Positions 16,402 to 25,701 of a stretch of DNA of 64,000 nt are shown in pieces. Under the pieces are notes generated by a model. That model saw nothing but the letters and a program-made list of their open reading frames with translations. It was not told the DNA's origin and made no database searches. A program made the translations under genes and the position numbers. This stretch comes from Pseudonocardia sp. HH130630-07. GTDB lineage: Bacteria; Actinomycetota; Actinomycetes; Mycobacteriales; Pseudonocardiaceae. The DNA is taken from NCBI RefSeq assembly GCF_001698125.1, contig NZ_CP013854.1, forward strand, positions 4,774,001 to 4,838,000, read 5' to 3'. The first letter of the stretch is position 1, and each line of letters opens with the position of its first letter.

Positions 16402-17546
16402 GCGCCCGGATGCAGGACGTGATCGACGCGCTGGAGGCGGCCTACCCGCCGGCCGGGGCGATGGACTGGGACGCCGTCGGGCTGGTCTGCGGTGACCCCG
16501 CCGAGACGGTCTCCTCGGTGCTCGTCGCGGTCGACCCGACCCCGGAGACCGTCGACGAGGCGATCGGGACCGGGGCGCAGCTGCTCGTCACCCACCACCC
16601 GCTGCTGCTCCGCGGGGTGCACGGGGTGGGTGCCGACACCCCGAAGGGTGCGCTGCTGCACCGGCTGATCCGTGCCGGGGTCGGGCTGTTCACCGCGCAC
16701 ACCAACGCCGACGTCGCCGATCCCGGCGTGTCCGACGCGCTGGCCGCGGCGCTCGGAGTGGCCGTCGAGGGCCCGCTGGAACCCGAACCGGCGCCGGCGC
16801 TGGACAAGATCGTGACGTTCGTCCCGGTCGGCCCGGCGATCGCCCGGGTGCACGAGGCGCTGTCCGAGGCGGGTGCCGGGCACGTCGGCAACTACTCGCA
16901 CTGCTCGTTCGCCACCGCGGGCACCGGCCAGTTCCTCCCGCTCGACGGTGCGACACCGGCGGTCGGCGCGGTCGGGCGGCTGGAGCGGGTCGCGGAGACC
17001 CGGCTGGAGATGGTGCTGCCGCGGGACCGGCGGCGCGCGGTCGTCGCGGCGCTGCGGGCCGCCCACCCGTACGAGGAGCCGGCGTTCGACCTGCTGGAGA
17101 TGGCGCCGCTGCCGTCGGCGCGCGGGCTCGGCCGGGTCGGGACGCTGCCGTCGCCGGAGCCGTTCTCGGTGTTCACCGAGCGGGTCGCCGCGGGGCTGCC
17201 CGCCACCGTGTGGGGCGTGCGCGGCGCCGGCGAGCCGGACCGGCCGATCCACCGGGTCGCGGTCTGCGGGGGATCGGGCGACTCCGCACTGGGCGCCGCC
17301 ACCCGGGCCGGGGCCGATGCCTACGTGACCGGCGACCTCCGGCACCACCCGGCGTCGGAGCACGCGCTCACGGGTGCCGCGGCCCCCGCGCTGGTCGACG
17401 TCGCGCACTGGGCCTCGGAGTGGCCGTGGTGCGCGCAGGCGGCGGACGCGATCGGGTCCGCGCTCGGCGGTAGCGTCGCGGTGTCGGTGTCCCGGCGACG
17501 TACGGATCCGTGGACGACAGCAGCGAGTTCGGAGGCACACCCATGA
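16398..17546 (+). CDS. Nif3-like dinuclear metal centre protein
   Basis: A 382-residue NIF3/DUF34 protein. Metal ligands are seen as [13 protein letters not shown] (about 64-76) and FTAHTNAD, with a C-terminal HxxxE-like cluster around [10 protein letters not shown] and VDVAHWASE. The roughly 130-residue insertion PII-like domain common in Gram-positive members accounts for the extra length. The biochemical role is unsettled; some members act as GTP cyclohydrolase-like or metal-homeostasis proteins. It starts inside the cobC stop (ATGA) and overlaps the zinc-ribbon gene the same way. Confidence 0.9.
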   Translation: MSARMQDVIDALEAAYPPAGAMDWDAVGLVCGDPAETVSSVLVAVDPTPETVDEAIGTGAQLLVTHHPLLLRGVHGVGADTPKGALLHRLIRAGVGLFTAHTNADVADPGVSDALAAALGVAVEGPLEPEPAPALDKIVTFVPVGPAIARVHEALSEAGAGHVGNYSHCSFATAGTGQFLPLDGATPAVGAVGRLERVAETRLEMVLPRDRRRAVVAALRAAHPYEEPAFDLLEMAPLPSARGLGRVGTLPSPEPFSVFTERVAAGLPATVWGVRGAGEPDRPIHRVAVCGGSGDSALGAATRAGADAYVTGDLRHHPASEHALTGAAAPALVDVAHWASEWPWCAQAADAIGSALGGSVAVSVSRRRTDPWTTAASSEAHP

Positions 17547-18268
17547 AGGCCGCTCCCGCCGCGCAGGCGACGCTCCTGCGACTGGCCGAGGTGGACGCCG
17601 AGATCGGCCGGTTGGTGCACCAGCGCACGAACCTGGCCGAGCACCAGCAGCTCGCCGAGGCCGAGCAGCGGGTCCGGGACGCCCGGGACGCCGTCGTCCG
17701 GGCCGAGACGAGGGCCGGCGACCTGGACCGGGACATCACCCGGATCGAGCGTGACGTGGAGGGCGTGCGGTCCCGCACCGAGCGGGACCGGTCGCTGCTC
17801 TCCGGCTCCGGGATCGGGGCCCGGCAGGCCACCGAGCTGCAGCACGAGCTCGACACCCTGGCCCGGCGCCAGGGCGTGCTGGAGGACGAGCAGCTCGGGG
17901 TCATGGAGGAGCGCGAGGCGGTCGGCGCCGAGCTCGGCCACGCCACGGCGGAGCTCGGCTCCGCCGAGGAGCAGGTCACCGAGGTGACCGGGCGCCGGGA
18001 CACCGCCGAGGCCGACATCGAGGCCTCCCGCGCCGGGCGCGACCGGGCCAGGGCCGGGTTCGTCGAGTCGCTGCCGCAGGACCTGCTGGCCGACTACGAG
18101 CGGATCCGCACGTCGGGACGGGTCGGCGCGGGGGCGCTGCGCGAGTCGCGGTGCGGCGCCTGCCGGCTCGAGCTCGACCGGACCTTCCTGAGCCAGCTGC
18201 GGTCGACGCCGGCCGAGGAGGTCGCACACTGCGAGGAGTGCGGCGCGATCCTGGTGCGTGGCGCGTGA
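17543..18268 (+). CDS. C4-type zinc ribbon coiled-coil protein
   Basis: A 241-residue protein: a long Glu/Arg/Ala-rich helical coiled coil (about 8-185) followed by a zinc ribbon with CGAC and CEEC pairs near 198 and 229. It matches the zf-RING_7/DUF164 family, equivalent to Rv2229c. The family is proposed to bind nucleic acid or act as a chaperone-like tether; no reaction is known. The ATG with GGAGG overlaps the nif3 stop. The GTGA overlap with the RNase H gene continues the coupled chain. Confidence 0.9.
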   Translation: MKAAPAAQATLLRLAEVDAEIGRLVHQRTNLAEHQQLAEAEQRVRDARDAVVRAETRAGDLDRDITRIERDVEGVRSRTERDRSLLSGSGIGARQATELQHELDTLARRQGVLEDEQLGVMEEREAVGAELGHATAELGSAEEQVTEVTGRRDTAEADIEASRAGRDRARAGFVESLPQDLLADYERIRTSGRVGAGALRESRCGACRLELDRTFLSQLRSTPAEEVAHCEECGAILVRGA

Positions 18269-19392
18269 GGCTCGTCGTCGAGGCGGACGGCGGGTCCCGC
18301 GGCAACCCCGGCCCGGCCGGCTACGGCGCGGTCGTGCTCGACGCCGCGGGCCACCAGGTGCTCGCCGAGGTGTACGACGGCCTGGGCACCACCACGAACA
18401 ACGTGGCGGAGTACCGCGGGTTGATCGCCGGCCTCACCGCCGCCGGGGAGCTGGGCGCGACCGAGGTCGACGCCCGACTGGACTCCAAGCTCGTCGTCGA
18501 GCAGATGAGCGGCCGCTGGAAGATCAAGAATCCGGCGCTGCAGGAGCTCGCGGACACCGCCCGTGAGCTCGCCGCCGGGTTCGAGGTCGTGTCGTTCACC
18601 TGGATCCCGCGGGCGCAGAACTCCCGGGCCGACGCGCTCGCGAACCGGGCGATGGACGGCGGGTCGAGCCCGGAGCTGGACCCGTCGCTGGCGGCCGGCC
18701 CGGCTCCCAAGCCGGCCCCGGCCCCCGCGGCGACGCCGGCCACCACCTGGACCGGTCAGGTCGGGACCCCGGTGCGGCTGATCCTGCTCCGGCACGGCCA
18801 GACCGAGCTGTCGGTCGAGCGCCGGTACTCCGGGCACGGCGACCCCGAGCTGACCGGGCTCGGCCAGCAGCAGGCGGCGGCCGCGGCCAGGGCCCTCGCG
18901 GACCGGCTGGACGCCCACGGCGTGCGGCCGGCGGTGGTGCTGTCCTCGCCGCTGCGCCGGGCCCGGCAGACCGCGGCGGCGGTCGCCGACACGACCGGCG
19001 CCGAGCTGGACGTGCGCGAGGCCCTGATCGAGACCGACTTCGGCGGCTGGGAGGGCCTGACCTTCGCCGAGGCCCGGGAACGCGACCCGGAGCTGCACGG
19101 CCGCTGGCTGGGATCGGCCGACGCCGCGCCGCCCGGCGGCGAGAGCTTCCGGGCCGTGGGGGAGCGGGTGGGTGCCGAGCTCACCCGGATCGTCGAGGAG
19201 TTCGCGGGGGAGACGGTGATCGTCGTCAGCCACGTGACCCCGATCAAGATGCTGCTCCGGGACGCGCTCGGGGCGGGGGACTCGGTGCTGTACCGGCTGC
19301 ACCTGGACCTCGCGTGCACCAGCGTGGCGGACTTCTACCCCGACGGCGGCGCCTCGGTCCGGCTGGTCAACGACACGTCCTATCTCGACTGA
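18265..19392 (+). CDS. Bifunctional RNase H/acid phosphatase
   Basis: A 375-residue fusion. The N-terminal RNase HI domain (1-135) carries DGGSRGNPG, NNVAEYRGL and LDSKLVVEQM, giving the D-E-D catalytic set. An Ala/Pro linker (about 140-165) precedes a histidine phosphatase domain with the RHG motif LRHGQTE, an ETDFGGWEG segment and a second catalytic His in VVSHVTPIK. It is the Rv2228c equivalent, which removes RNA from RNA/DNA hybrids and has alpha-ribazole/acid phosphatase activity. It is last in the cobC-nif3-zinc ribbon chain. Confidence 0.95.
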   Translation: MRLVVEADGGSRGNPGPAGYGAVVLDAAGHQVLAEVYDGLGTTTNNVAEYRGLIAGLTAAGELGATEVDARLDSKLVVEQMSGRWKIKNPALQELADTARELAAGFEVVSFTWIPRAQNSRADALANRAMDGGSSPELDPSLAAGPAPKPAPAPAATPATTWTGQVGTPVRLILLRHGQTELSVERRYSGHGDPELTGLGQQQAAAAARALADRLDAHGVRPAVVLSSPLRRARQTAAAVADTTGAELDVREALIETDFGGWEGLTFAEARERDPELHGRWLGSADAAPPGGESFRAVGERVGAELTRIVEEFAGETVIVVSHVTPIKMLLRDALGAGDSVLYRLHLDLACTSVADFYPDGGASVRLVNDTSYLD

Positions 19393-19575
19393 CCCCGACA
19401 CTCCCGGACGGGGCGGCGCGCGGCTTGATCGATACCGGCGTGCCCCGAACGGGTTCGGTCCACTGCGCACCGTTGTCCGCGCGCCCCGCACGAGTGATGA
19501 TCTGCGGCACCGTACGCGTCGGTCGGCGCACGGAGCGTGAGGATCGGCCCTGGTGACAGGGAGAACGGAGCAACG

Positions 19576-19752
19576 ATGTCCGCAGGTGCGCTGTCACACG
19601 AGCACGACTACGGCTACGACCTCGCCCACGAGATGAAGACCATCGCCCGCCTGCCGCAGCAGCGCCGCGGCACGGCCCGCCCGGCCGGCCTCCCGGCCCG
19701 CGACCCGGACCCGGACACCGACCTCGGCCACGACATGGCCCACGAGAGCTGA
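19576..19752 (+). CDS. 58-residue acidic protein with a duplicated D-x-G-x-D-[LM]-A-H-E motif
   Basis: A small protein preceded by a good ribosome site (GGAG, 6 nt before the ATG). Residues 11-20 (DYGYDLAHEM) and 49-58 (DLGHDMAHES) are near-identical decapeptides flanking a basic, Pro/Arg-rich linker. With SHEHD at 7-11 the protein has many His, Asp and Glu residues placed as potential metal ligands. No membrane segment or signal peptide is visible. I recognise no family. It stands alone between the RNase H/phosphatase gene and a convergent permease. Confidence 0.6.
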   Translation: MSAGALSHEHDYGYDLAHEMKTIARLPQQRRGTARPAGLPARDPDPDTDLGHDMAHES

Positions 19753-19791
19753 ACCCGCACCCGCGCCGGCGGGCCGGCGCGGCGGACGGGC

Positions 19792-21033
19792 TCAGAGGGA
19801 GAGGGCCAGCCACAGGGCGACGGTGGCGGCGAGCAGGGCCGCCGGGACCGTGAGCGCGCCGAGGGCGGTGAACGTCGCCGGCCGCGGCGGGTCCCCGTGG
19901 CCGGTGGCGATCCGGCGCCACAGCAGGGTCGCCAGCGAACCGGGGTAGGTCAGGTTCGGGCCGATGTTCACGCCGAGCAGGACCGCCAGCACCAGCCCGG
20001 CGTGCGGCGCCGGGCCGAGCGCGGTCAGCAGGACCAGCGTGGCGGGCAGGTTGTTGACCAGGTTCGCCAGCACCGCGGCGACGACGGCGGTGAGCAGCAG
20101 CCCGGCCAGGTCGGGGGTGTGCGGGAGGTACCGGCCGAGCCACCCGGCGAGGCCCTGTCCGCTCACCCCGGCGACGACCACGCCGAGGGCGAGCACGAAC
20201 ACGCAGAACCCCGGGGACGCCGCGGTGACGAGCCGTACCGGGCCCGTCTCGCGACGCAGCAGCGCACGCACGGCGAGCACCGCGGCCCCGGCGGCGGCGA
20301 CCCAGGCGGGACCGACGCCCACCGCGGACGACGCGCCGAACCCGGCCAGGGTCAGGGCGAGCACCACCAGTGCGAACACCGGCGCCCGCTCCGGGGCGAC
20401 CGGCGCGGCCCCACCGGGCGTCCCGCGCCGCAGGTCGCCGCGGAAGTACCAGCGCAGCGCCAGGTACTCCACCGCGAGCACCGCCACCCACGGCCCCACC
20501 ATCAGCCCGGCGAACCCGAGGAAGCTCAGCCCGGACGCCGAGAACGCCAGCAGGTTGGTCAGGTTCGACACCGGCAGCAGGCCGGACCCGGCGTTCGACA
20601 GGTGCACGCAGGCGTAGGAGTGCGGGCGCGCGGACGCCCCGATCCGGGTCGCGGTCGCGAGCACCACCGGCGTCAGCAGGACGACCGTGGCGTCCAGGCT
20701 GAGCACCGCCGTCGTCACGGCGGCGGCCGCGAAGACGAGCGCGAGCAGGCGGCGCGGCGACCCGGCGGACGCCCGCCCCAGGCGGGCGCCCAGCCACCGG
20801 AAGACGCCGTCGGCGTCGGCGAGGTGGCCCAGCAGCAGGATCGCGGCGAGGAACCCCACGGTCGGCGCGAGCCCGGTGATCTCGGCCAGGGCGCCCTCCG
20901 GCGACACCAGCCCTGCGGCGACCGCGAGCACCGCGGCCGGGACGGCGACCACCGCCTCCGGGAGCCCGGCGGGCCGCAGCGTCGCCGCGGCGAGCACGCC
21001 CGCCAGCAGGACGACCGCGAGCAGCAGGCTCAC
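19792..21033 (-). CDS. ArsB/NhaD-type ion transporter superfamily permease
   Basis: A 413-residue protein with about eleven hydrophobic helices and the ion-transporter superfamily elements SLDATVVLLTPVVLA, HLSNAGSGLLPVSNLTNLLAF and NLVNNLPATLVLL. These match ArsB (arsenite), SLC13 and NhaD carriers. No ars regulator or reductase is adjacent, so arsenite is not assured; a dicarboxylate or Na+/H+ role is equally possible. The frame continues upstream, but GTG at VSLLLAVVLLAG, where the first helix begins, is preferred. Confidence 0.75.
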   Translation of the reverse strand: MSLLLAVVLLAGVLAAATLRPAGLPEAVVAVPAAVLAVAAGLVSPEGALAEITGLAPTVGFLAAILLLGHLADADGVFRWLGARLGRASAGSPRRLLALVFAAAAVTTAVLSLDATVVLLTPVVLATATRIGASARPHSYACVHLSNAGSGLLPVSNLTNLLAFSASGLSFLGFAGLMVGPWVAVLAVEYLALRWYFRGDLRRGTPGGAAPVAPERAPVFALVVLALTLAGFGASSAVGVGPAWVAAAGAAVLAVRALLRRETGPVRLVTAASPGFCVFVLALGVVVAGVSGQGLAGWLGRYLPHTPDLAGLLLTAVVAAVLANLVNNLPATLVLLTALGPAPHAGLVLAVLLGVNIGPNLTYPGSLATLLWRRIATGHGDPPRPATFTALGALTVPAALLAATVALWLALSL

Positions 21034-21146
21034 GACGGCGGCTCGGTCGTCACCGGGTGACGGTATCCCCGGGCGCCCCGGCACATCCGGCAGGCCCGGC
21101 GCCCGCGCGGATGCCGGACCCGCCGGACGGCTCGTAGCCTGGGTGC

Positions 21147-22592
21147 ATGACCGCAGCCACCGACATCGCGTTCGAGAACACCTTCGTCCGCGACCTGGAG
21201 GGCCTGTACCTGCCGTGGACCGCGGCGCCGGCCCCGGATCCGAGGGCGATGCTGGTCAACGACGCGCTGGCCCGCGACCTGGGCCTCGACCCGGGCGTCC
21301 TGCGCTCGCCGGCCGGGCTCGGCCTGCTCACCGGGACGGCCGTCCCCGGGTCCGCGACGACGGTCGCCCAGGCCTACGCCGGGCACCAGTTCGGCAACTA
21401 CTCGCCGCGGCTCGGCGACGGCCGGGCGATGCTCCTCGGCGAGCTCGTCACGCCGGACGGGCAGCGCCGGGACCTGCACCTCAAGGGATCCGGGCGCACC
21501 CCGTTCGCCCGTGGCGGCGACGGGCTCGCCCCGCTCGGCCCGATGCTGCGCGAGTACCTGATCTCCGAGGCGATGCACGCGCTCGGGGTGCCGTCGACCC
21601 GGTCGCTCGCCGTGGTCGCGACCGGCGCCGAGGTGTGGCGCGAGCGTGGGCCGGAGCCGGGCGCCGTACTCGCCCGCACGGCGTCGAGCCACCTGCGGGT
21701 CGGGACCTTCCAGTATGCGGCCGCGACCGGTGATCCCGACGTCCTGCGCCGGCTCGCCGACCACGCGATCGCCCGGCACCACCCGTCCGCGGCCGGGGCC
21801 GACGAGCCCTACCTGGAACTCTACCGCCGGGTCGTCGGGGCGCAGGCCCGGCTCATCGCGCAGTGGATGCACCTCGGGTTCGTGCACGGGGTCATGAACA
21901 CCGACAACATGACGATCTCCGGCGAGACGATCGACTACGGCCCGTGCGCCTTCCTCGACGCGCACGACCCGGCCGCCGTCTACAGCTCGATCGACGAGGG
22001 CGGTCGCTACGCCTACGGCAACCAGCCCGGCATCGCCCAGTGGAACCTGGCCCGCTTCGGCGAGGCGCTGCTCCCGCTGTTGTCCGAGGACACCGACGTC
22101 GCGGTCGGGCTCGCCACCGAGGTGCTGCAGGGCTTCGCCGAGGGCTACCAGGACGCCCGCGACCGCGGCTACGCGGCGAAGATCGGGCTGGACGCGCCGG
22201 GACCGCTGCTCACCGGCCTCGCCGCGCTGCTGGCCGAGCACCGGCCCGACCACACGCTGTTCTTCCGCAGGCTCTCGGCCGCGGCCCGGGGCGACGACGG
22301 CCCGGTCCGCGAGCTGTTCGCCGACCCGGACGCCCCGGCGGAGTGGCTGGGGTCCTGGCGCGCGGCCGGTCCGGACCCGGACGCCATGGACCGGGTCAAC
22401 CCGGTCTACGTCCCGCGCAACCACCTCGTCGAGGCGGCGCTGGAGGCCGCGGTGCGCGACGACGATCTCGAACCGCTGCAGTGGCTGCTGCAGGTGCTCG
22501 CCCACCCCTACGACGAGCGCGCGGGCTACGAGCGGTTCGCCCAGCCGGCCGGTCCGGACGCTCCGCGCTTCGTGACGTTCTGCGGGACGTGA
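21147..22592 (+). CDS. selO: SelO/YdiU protein adenylyltransferase
   Basis: A 481-residue pseudokinase-fold AMPylase. Family elements include [21 protein letters not shown] (about 75-95), the ATP-binding [17 protein letters not shown], the catalytic-loop region [25 protein letters not shown], and the C-terminal FVTFCGT. SelO transfers AMP from ATP to Ser/Thr/Tyr of redox proteins. The C-terminal Cys is where animal SelO has selenocysteine. The ATG start matches the family N-terminus ([11 protein letters not shown]). It is followed at 52 bp by rnpB. Confidence 0.95.
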   Translation: MTAATDIAFENTFVRDLEGLYLPWTAAPAPDPRAMLVNDALARDLGLDPGVLRSPAGLGLLTGTAVPGSATTVAQAYAGHQFGNYSPRLGDGRAMLLGELVTPDGQRRDLHLKGSGRTPFARGGDGLAPLGPMLREYLISEAMHALGVPSTRSLAVVATGAEVWRERGPEPGAVLARTASSHLRVGTFQYAAATGDPDVLRRLADHAIARHHPSAAGADEPYLELYRRVVGAQARLIAQWMHLGFVHGVMNTDNMTISGETIDYGPCAFLDAHDPAAVYSSIDEGGRYAYGNQPGIAQWNLARFGEALLPLLSEDTDVAVGLATEVLQGFAEGYQDARDRGYAAKIGLDAPGPLLTGLAALLAEHRPDHTLFFRRLSAAARGDDGPVRELFADPDAPAEWLGSWRAAGPDPDAMDRVNPVYVPRNHLVEAALEAAVRDDDLEPLQWLLQVLAHPYDERAGYERFAQPAGPDAPRFVTFCGT

Positions 22593-22643
22593 CTCCCGGC
22601 GGGGCCGGGCAGGGCCCGGGCCCGCGGCCGACTATGCTCCGCG

Positions 22644-23054
22644 GTGCGGACGAGTCGGTCGGGCGACCGCGTCGGGGCCTCCGGGTCCCGCCGAGGAAAG
22701 TCCGGACTCCACAGGGCAGGGTGGTTGTCAACGGCAACCCGGGGAGACCCGCGGGACAGTGCCACAGAGAACAGACCGCCTCCGGTCTCCGGACCGGGGG
22801 TAAGGGTGAAACGGTGGTGTAAGAGACCACCAGTACCCCGGGTGACCGGGGTGGCTCGGTAAACCCCACCCGGAGCAAGGTCGAAAGGTCACGCGCGAGC
22901 GTGGCTGCGCAGGCGTTCGAGGGCTGCCCGCCCGAGCCTGCGGGTGGACCGCTGGAGCCTGCCGGCGACGGCAGGCCGAGATGGATGGTCGCCGAACGGT
23001 GCACCGTGAGGTGCCCGGGAACAGGATCCGGCTTACAGACCGGCTCGTCCGCAC
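22644..23054 (+). ncRNA. rnpB: RNase P RNA, bacterial class A
   Basis: Helix P1 is closed by GTGCGGACGAG (22644-22654) and CTCGTCCGCAC (23044-23054), a perfect 11-bp pairing. Conserved class A segments lie in order: GAGGAAAGTCCGGACTCCAC after P2/P3, CAGAGAACAGACCGCC, GGTAAGGGTGAAACGG, GTAAACCCCACCCGGAGCAAG, and the 3' universal ACAGGATCCGGCTTACAGACC. At 411 nt it fits actinobacterial rnpB. It is the catalytic RNA for 5' maturation of tRNAs. Antisense open frames crossing it are shadows. Confidence 0.97.
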
Positions 23055-23105
23055 CCCACCGCGCCACCTGGGTAATCCGCTCGCGGGCGTCGCTACGTTC
23101 GGTCC

Positions 23106-23612
23106 GTGACCTCTTCGGGCAACCGGGCTCTCGCCGTCCTCGCCACCGACGAACGCACGCAGCTCGAGGCGTTCCTCGACGAGTACCGGCAGCGGGCCGA
23201 CGACGCGCTGGACGGGCTGACCGAGGAACAGGCCCGGCGGAGCCTGGTGCCCTCCCGGACCACGCTGCTCGGCCTGGTCAAGCACCTCACGTTCGTGGAA
23301 CGGGTGTGGTTCGGCGAGGTCGTCACCGGGACACCGCGGACCGCGTTCGGGCTCCCGGCGGCCTCGGAGGACTCGTTCCTGCTCGACGACGGCGACACCG
23401 TCGCCTCGGTGCTCGCCGCGCACCGCGACGCCTGCGCGGCGTCCCGCGCCGCCGTCGCCGGCCGCGCGCTGGACGACGTCCTCACCGGCCACCGGTTCGG
23501 CGCGATGACGCTGCGCTGGATCCACCTGCACTGCCTGCGGGAGTTCGCCCAGCACGCCGGGCACGCCGACATCCTGCGCGAACAGGTCGTGACACCGAAT
23601 CACTTGACCTGA
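23106..23612 (+). CDS. DinB/DUF664 family protein
   Basis: A 168-residue four-helix-bundle protein. His residues in LVKHLTFVERVWFG (about 57-70) and in HCLREFAQHAGHADILRE near the C-terminus form the expected DinB metal triad. This family includes mycothiol-, bacillithiol- and glutathione-S-transferase-like enzymes, and in actinobacteria many are mycothiol-dependent; the substrate is unknown. GTG start. Encoded 51 bp after rnpB. Confidence 0.85.
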   Translation: MTSSGNRALAVLATDERTQLEAFLDEYRQRADDALDGLTEEQARRSLVPSRTTLLGLVKHLTFVERVWFGEVVTGTPRTAFGLPAASEDSFLLDDGDTVASVLAAHRDACAASRAAVAGRALDDVLTGHRFGAMTLRWIHLHCLREFAQHAGHADILREQVVTPNHLT

Positions 23613-23635
23613 AGTCAGCTGTAGATCAGAGGATC
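23601..23635 (+). promoter_or_regulatory. Promoter/operator candidate upstream of the imine-reductase-like gene
   Basis: The AT-richer stretch between the DinB stop and the next gene contains TTGAC-CTGAA-GTCA, an imperfect inverted repeat that includes a TTGACC -35-like element, followed by TAGATC. The spacing does not make a textbook sigma-70 promoter. A MerR-type promoter with the operator in the spacer is possible. Confidence 0.3.
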
Positions 23636-23678
23636 CCCGGTGTGCGGGCACGGTGCCCGCGGACCACGGGAGGACACG

Positions 23679-24551
23679 ATGGCGACACCCCAGGACGACG
23701 CGGTCACGGTGCTGGGCACCGGAGCGATGGGCTCGGCGATCGCCGGGGTACTGCTGGAGCGCGGTCACCGGGTCACGGTGTGGAACCGGACGGCGAGCCG
23801 GGCCGCCGCGCTGACCGGGAAGGGCGCGAGGGCGGCATCCTCGGTCGAGGCCGCGGTCTCGGCGAGCCCGCTGGTGCTCGTCTCGCTGCTCGACGGAGCC
23901 GCCGCGGACGGTGTGCTCGCCCGGGCCGGTGCCGCACTGGCCGGGCGGACCCTGGCCGACCTCACCAGCGGCGCACCGGCGCAGGCCAGGACCCGAGCCC
24001 GGTGGGCGGACGCGCACGGCGTCGCGTACCTCGACGGGACGGTGCTCGGGGACCCGTCGGACGTGGGGTCCCCGGCCGTCACGATCGGCGTCGGCGGGGC
24101 GGCACCGGTGTTCGCCGCGCACGAGGCGGTGCTGCGCGCGCTGGGCTCGGTGACCCACCACGGCGCGGACCCCGGCGCGGCGGCCGTCGAGTTCCACGCC
24201 CAGGTCGGCGCGAGCTACGAGATCCTCGTCGGGTTCCTGCACGCGCTGCGGCTGGTCCGCGCCGAGGGGGCCGACGGCGTCGGCTTCGCCGAACGGCTCG
24301 GAGCCACGCTGGCGGCCTACCCCGCGTTGCTGACGGGGTTCGCCGCGGCGGTGGCCGACGGCCGGTACGAGCCGGACCTGGGGACCCTCGACCTGCAGGA
24401 GGCGCTGATGGACGATCTGGTCGAGCACCGCGAGTCGCTCGGGATCGACGCCGTGCGGATGCGTGAGGTGCGGCGCCTGATGCGGCGGCGGATCGCCCAG
24501 GGGCACGGTGACCAGGGCTTCTCCGGGCTGTACGAGGTCCTCGAACCGTGA
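23679..24551 (+). CDS. NAD(P)-dependent beta-hydroxyacid dehydrogenase / imine reductase-like oxidoreductase
   Basis: A 290-residue two-domain oxidoreductase. The N-terminal Rossmann motif is VTVLGTGAMGSAIAG (9-23) and WNRT after beta-2 favours NADPH. The C-terminal helical domain has QVGASYEILVGFLHALRLV in place of the catalytic-Lys helix of true hydroxyisobutyrate dehydrogenases; no Lys is visible there. That is typical of the imine reductase branch. ATG start with GGGAGGACAC. The physiological substrate is unknown. Confidence 0.8.
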   Translation: MATPQDDAVTVLGTGAMGSAIAGVLLERGHRVTVWNRTASRAAALTGKGARAASSVEAAVSASPLVLVSLLDGAAADGVLARAGAALAGRTLADLTSGAPAQARTRARWADAHGVAYLDGTVLGDPSDVGSPAVTIGVGGAAPVFAAHEAVLRALGSVTHHGADPGAAAVEFHAQVGASYEILVGFLHALRLVRAEGADGVGFAERLGATLAAYPALLTGFAAAVADGRYEPDLGTLDLQEALMDDLVEHRESLGIDAVRMREVRRLMRRRIAQGHGDQGFSGLYEVLEP

Positions 24552-24662
24552 GTCCGCACGGCGGTCCGGTCGTCCTCGGGGGCAGCCGGACCCGCCGAGC
24601 CGTGTCCCCGGAACCCGGCCGGCGCGGGTAGCGTCCCGGCGGTCGGCGAGCGGCGGGAGAGC

Positions 24663-24950
24663 ATGGACGTCACCGGGGAGATCATCGTCTGGCGCGGCCC
24701 CGCGCCGTTCCACTTAGTGCGTCTGCCCGCGGCCCCGGCGGCGGAGGTGGCCGACCTGAGCCGCGACGTCAGCTACGGCTGGGGCATGGTCCCGGTCGAC
24801 GCCGAGCTGGGCGCGACCCGCTGGTCGACCTCCCTGTGGCCCAAGGACGGCGGCTACCTGCTCCCGGTGAAGGACGCCGTGCGCCGGGCCGAGGCCGTCG
24901 ACGCCGGTGACGTCGTGACGGTGCGGATGCTGATCCGTCCCCGCCGCTGA
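24663..24950 (+). CDS. DUF1905 domain protein
   Basis: A 95-residue beta-rich protein spanning a complete DUF1905 domain: GEIIVWRGPAPFHLVRLP at the start, GWGMVPVDAELGATRWSTSLWPKDGGYLLPVK in the middle, and GDVVTVRMLI at the end. The domain adopts an AbrB-like/double-psi barrel and often occurs with a YdeI/OmpD-like domain, which is absent here. Function is unknown. The ATG is 5 nt after GGGAGAGC. Confidence 0.8.
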   Translation: MDVTGEIIVWRGPAPFHLVRLPAAPAAEVADLSRDVSYGWGMVPVDAELGATRWSTSLWPKDGGYLLPVKDAVRRAEAVDAGDVVTVRMLIRPRR

Positions 24951-25008
24951 GCCGTATCGCGGCGCGCGCCGGCTCGTTGGTCCGGGCATCGCGGGTCGAG
25001 GAGGACAC

Positions 25009-25701
25009 ATGCGACGGCGGCACATTCTCGTCGCCGGGGCCACGGCGGTGGCCGCGGCGCTGCTCGCGGCGAACCCGGCGTTCGCGCTGGACCCGTTCGG
25101 TCCCTCCGGGACGGTCACGGTCACCCCGGCCGCGCAGAACCAGTTCGCCGGGACCTTCGACCGCGGGGCCGGTGACCGCGCGTTCACCTCCCGGCTCGGT
25201 GCCCCGCCGGACGGCGGGGCCGGTGCGCTGGAGCTGCGCACGCCCGGCGACGGCGACAAGGTCCAGTTCGTCACGCACGAGGTCGCCGGGCCGCTGTCCC
25301 GGTTCGCGTCGAGCAGCTACCGGGCCGTGCGCGATCCGGCGGCGCCGGGGGAGGCCGCCCCGTCGTTCCAGATCGCCGTCGACATCGACGGCGGCGAACT
25401 CGGCCCGCAGGAGCTGCACCTGCTGACCTACCTGCCCGAGCCGGCGCCGCCCGGCCGGTGGACCCGCTACGACGTCGGGTCCGGGACGTTCTGCCTCACC
25501 CGGCAGACCGGTTCGGTGGACGCCTACCGCGAGTGCGCCGACGGCGCCCCGCGGTACTCCCTCGACGAGGTCGCCGCCGCGCACCCCGGCGTGACCGCCT
25601 ACGCGGCGGGGGTCAACCAGGGGGCCGGGAACGCCGGTCTGGTGTCGGCCGTCGACCTGATCCAGGTCGGGAACCGCACCTACGACCTGGAACCCGGCTG
25701 A
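25009..25701 (+). CDS. Secreted protein of unknown function
   Basis: A 230-residue protein with a Sec signal peptide (RRRHILVAGATAVAAALLAANPAFA, cleavage near 27). The mature part is beta-rich and acidic, with Cys residues in TFCLTRQ and YRECADG that could form a disulphide. The order SGTVTVTPAAQNQFAGTF, SSSYRAVRD, LTYLPEP, WTRYDVG, GVNQGAGNAGLVSAVDLIQVG suggests a jelly-roll or carbohydrate-binding-like fold, but I recognise no family. ATG with GAGGAGG. It is convergent with the VOC gene, and their stop codons abut exactly. Confidence 0.75.
   Translation: MRRRHILVAGATAVAAALLAANPAFALDPFGPSGTVTVTPAAQNQFAGTFDRGAGDRAFTSRLGAPPDGGAGALELRTPGDGDKVQFVTHEVAGPLSRFASSSYRAVRDPAAPGEAAPSFQIAVDIDGGELGPQELHLLTYLPEPAPPGRWTRYDVGSGTFCLTRQTGSVDAYRECADGAPRYSLDEVAAAHPGVTAYAAGVNQGAGNAGLVSAVDLIQVGNRTYDLEPG

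Noticed and set aside
22728-24713. 661-codon minus-strand frame over rnpB, DinB and the reductase
   Set aside because: It is antisense to RNase P RNA and two well-supported genes, with shadow composition.
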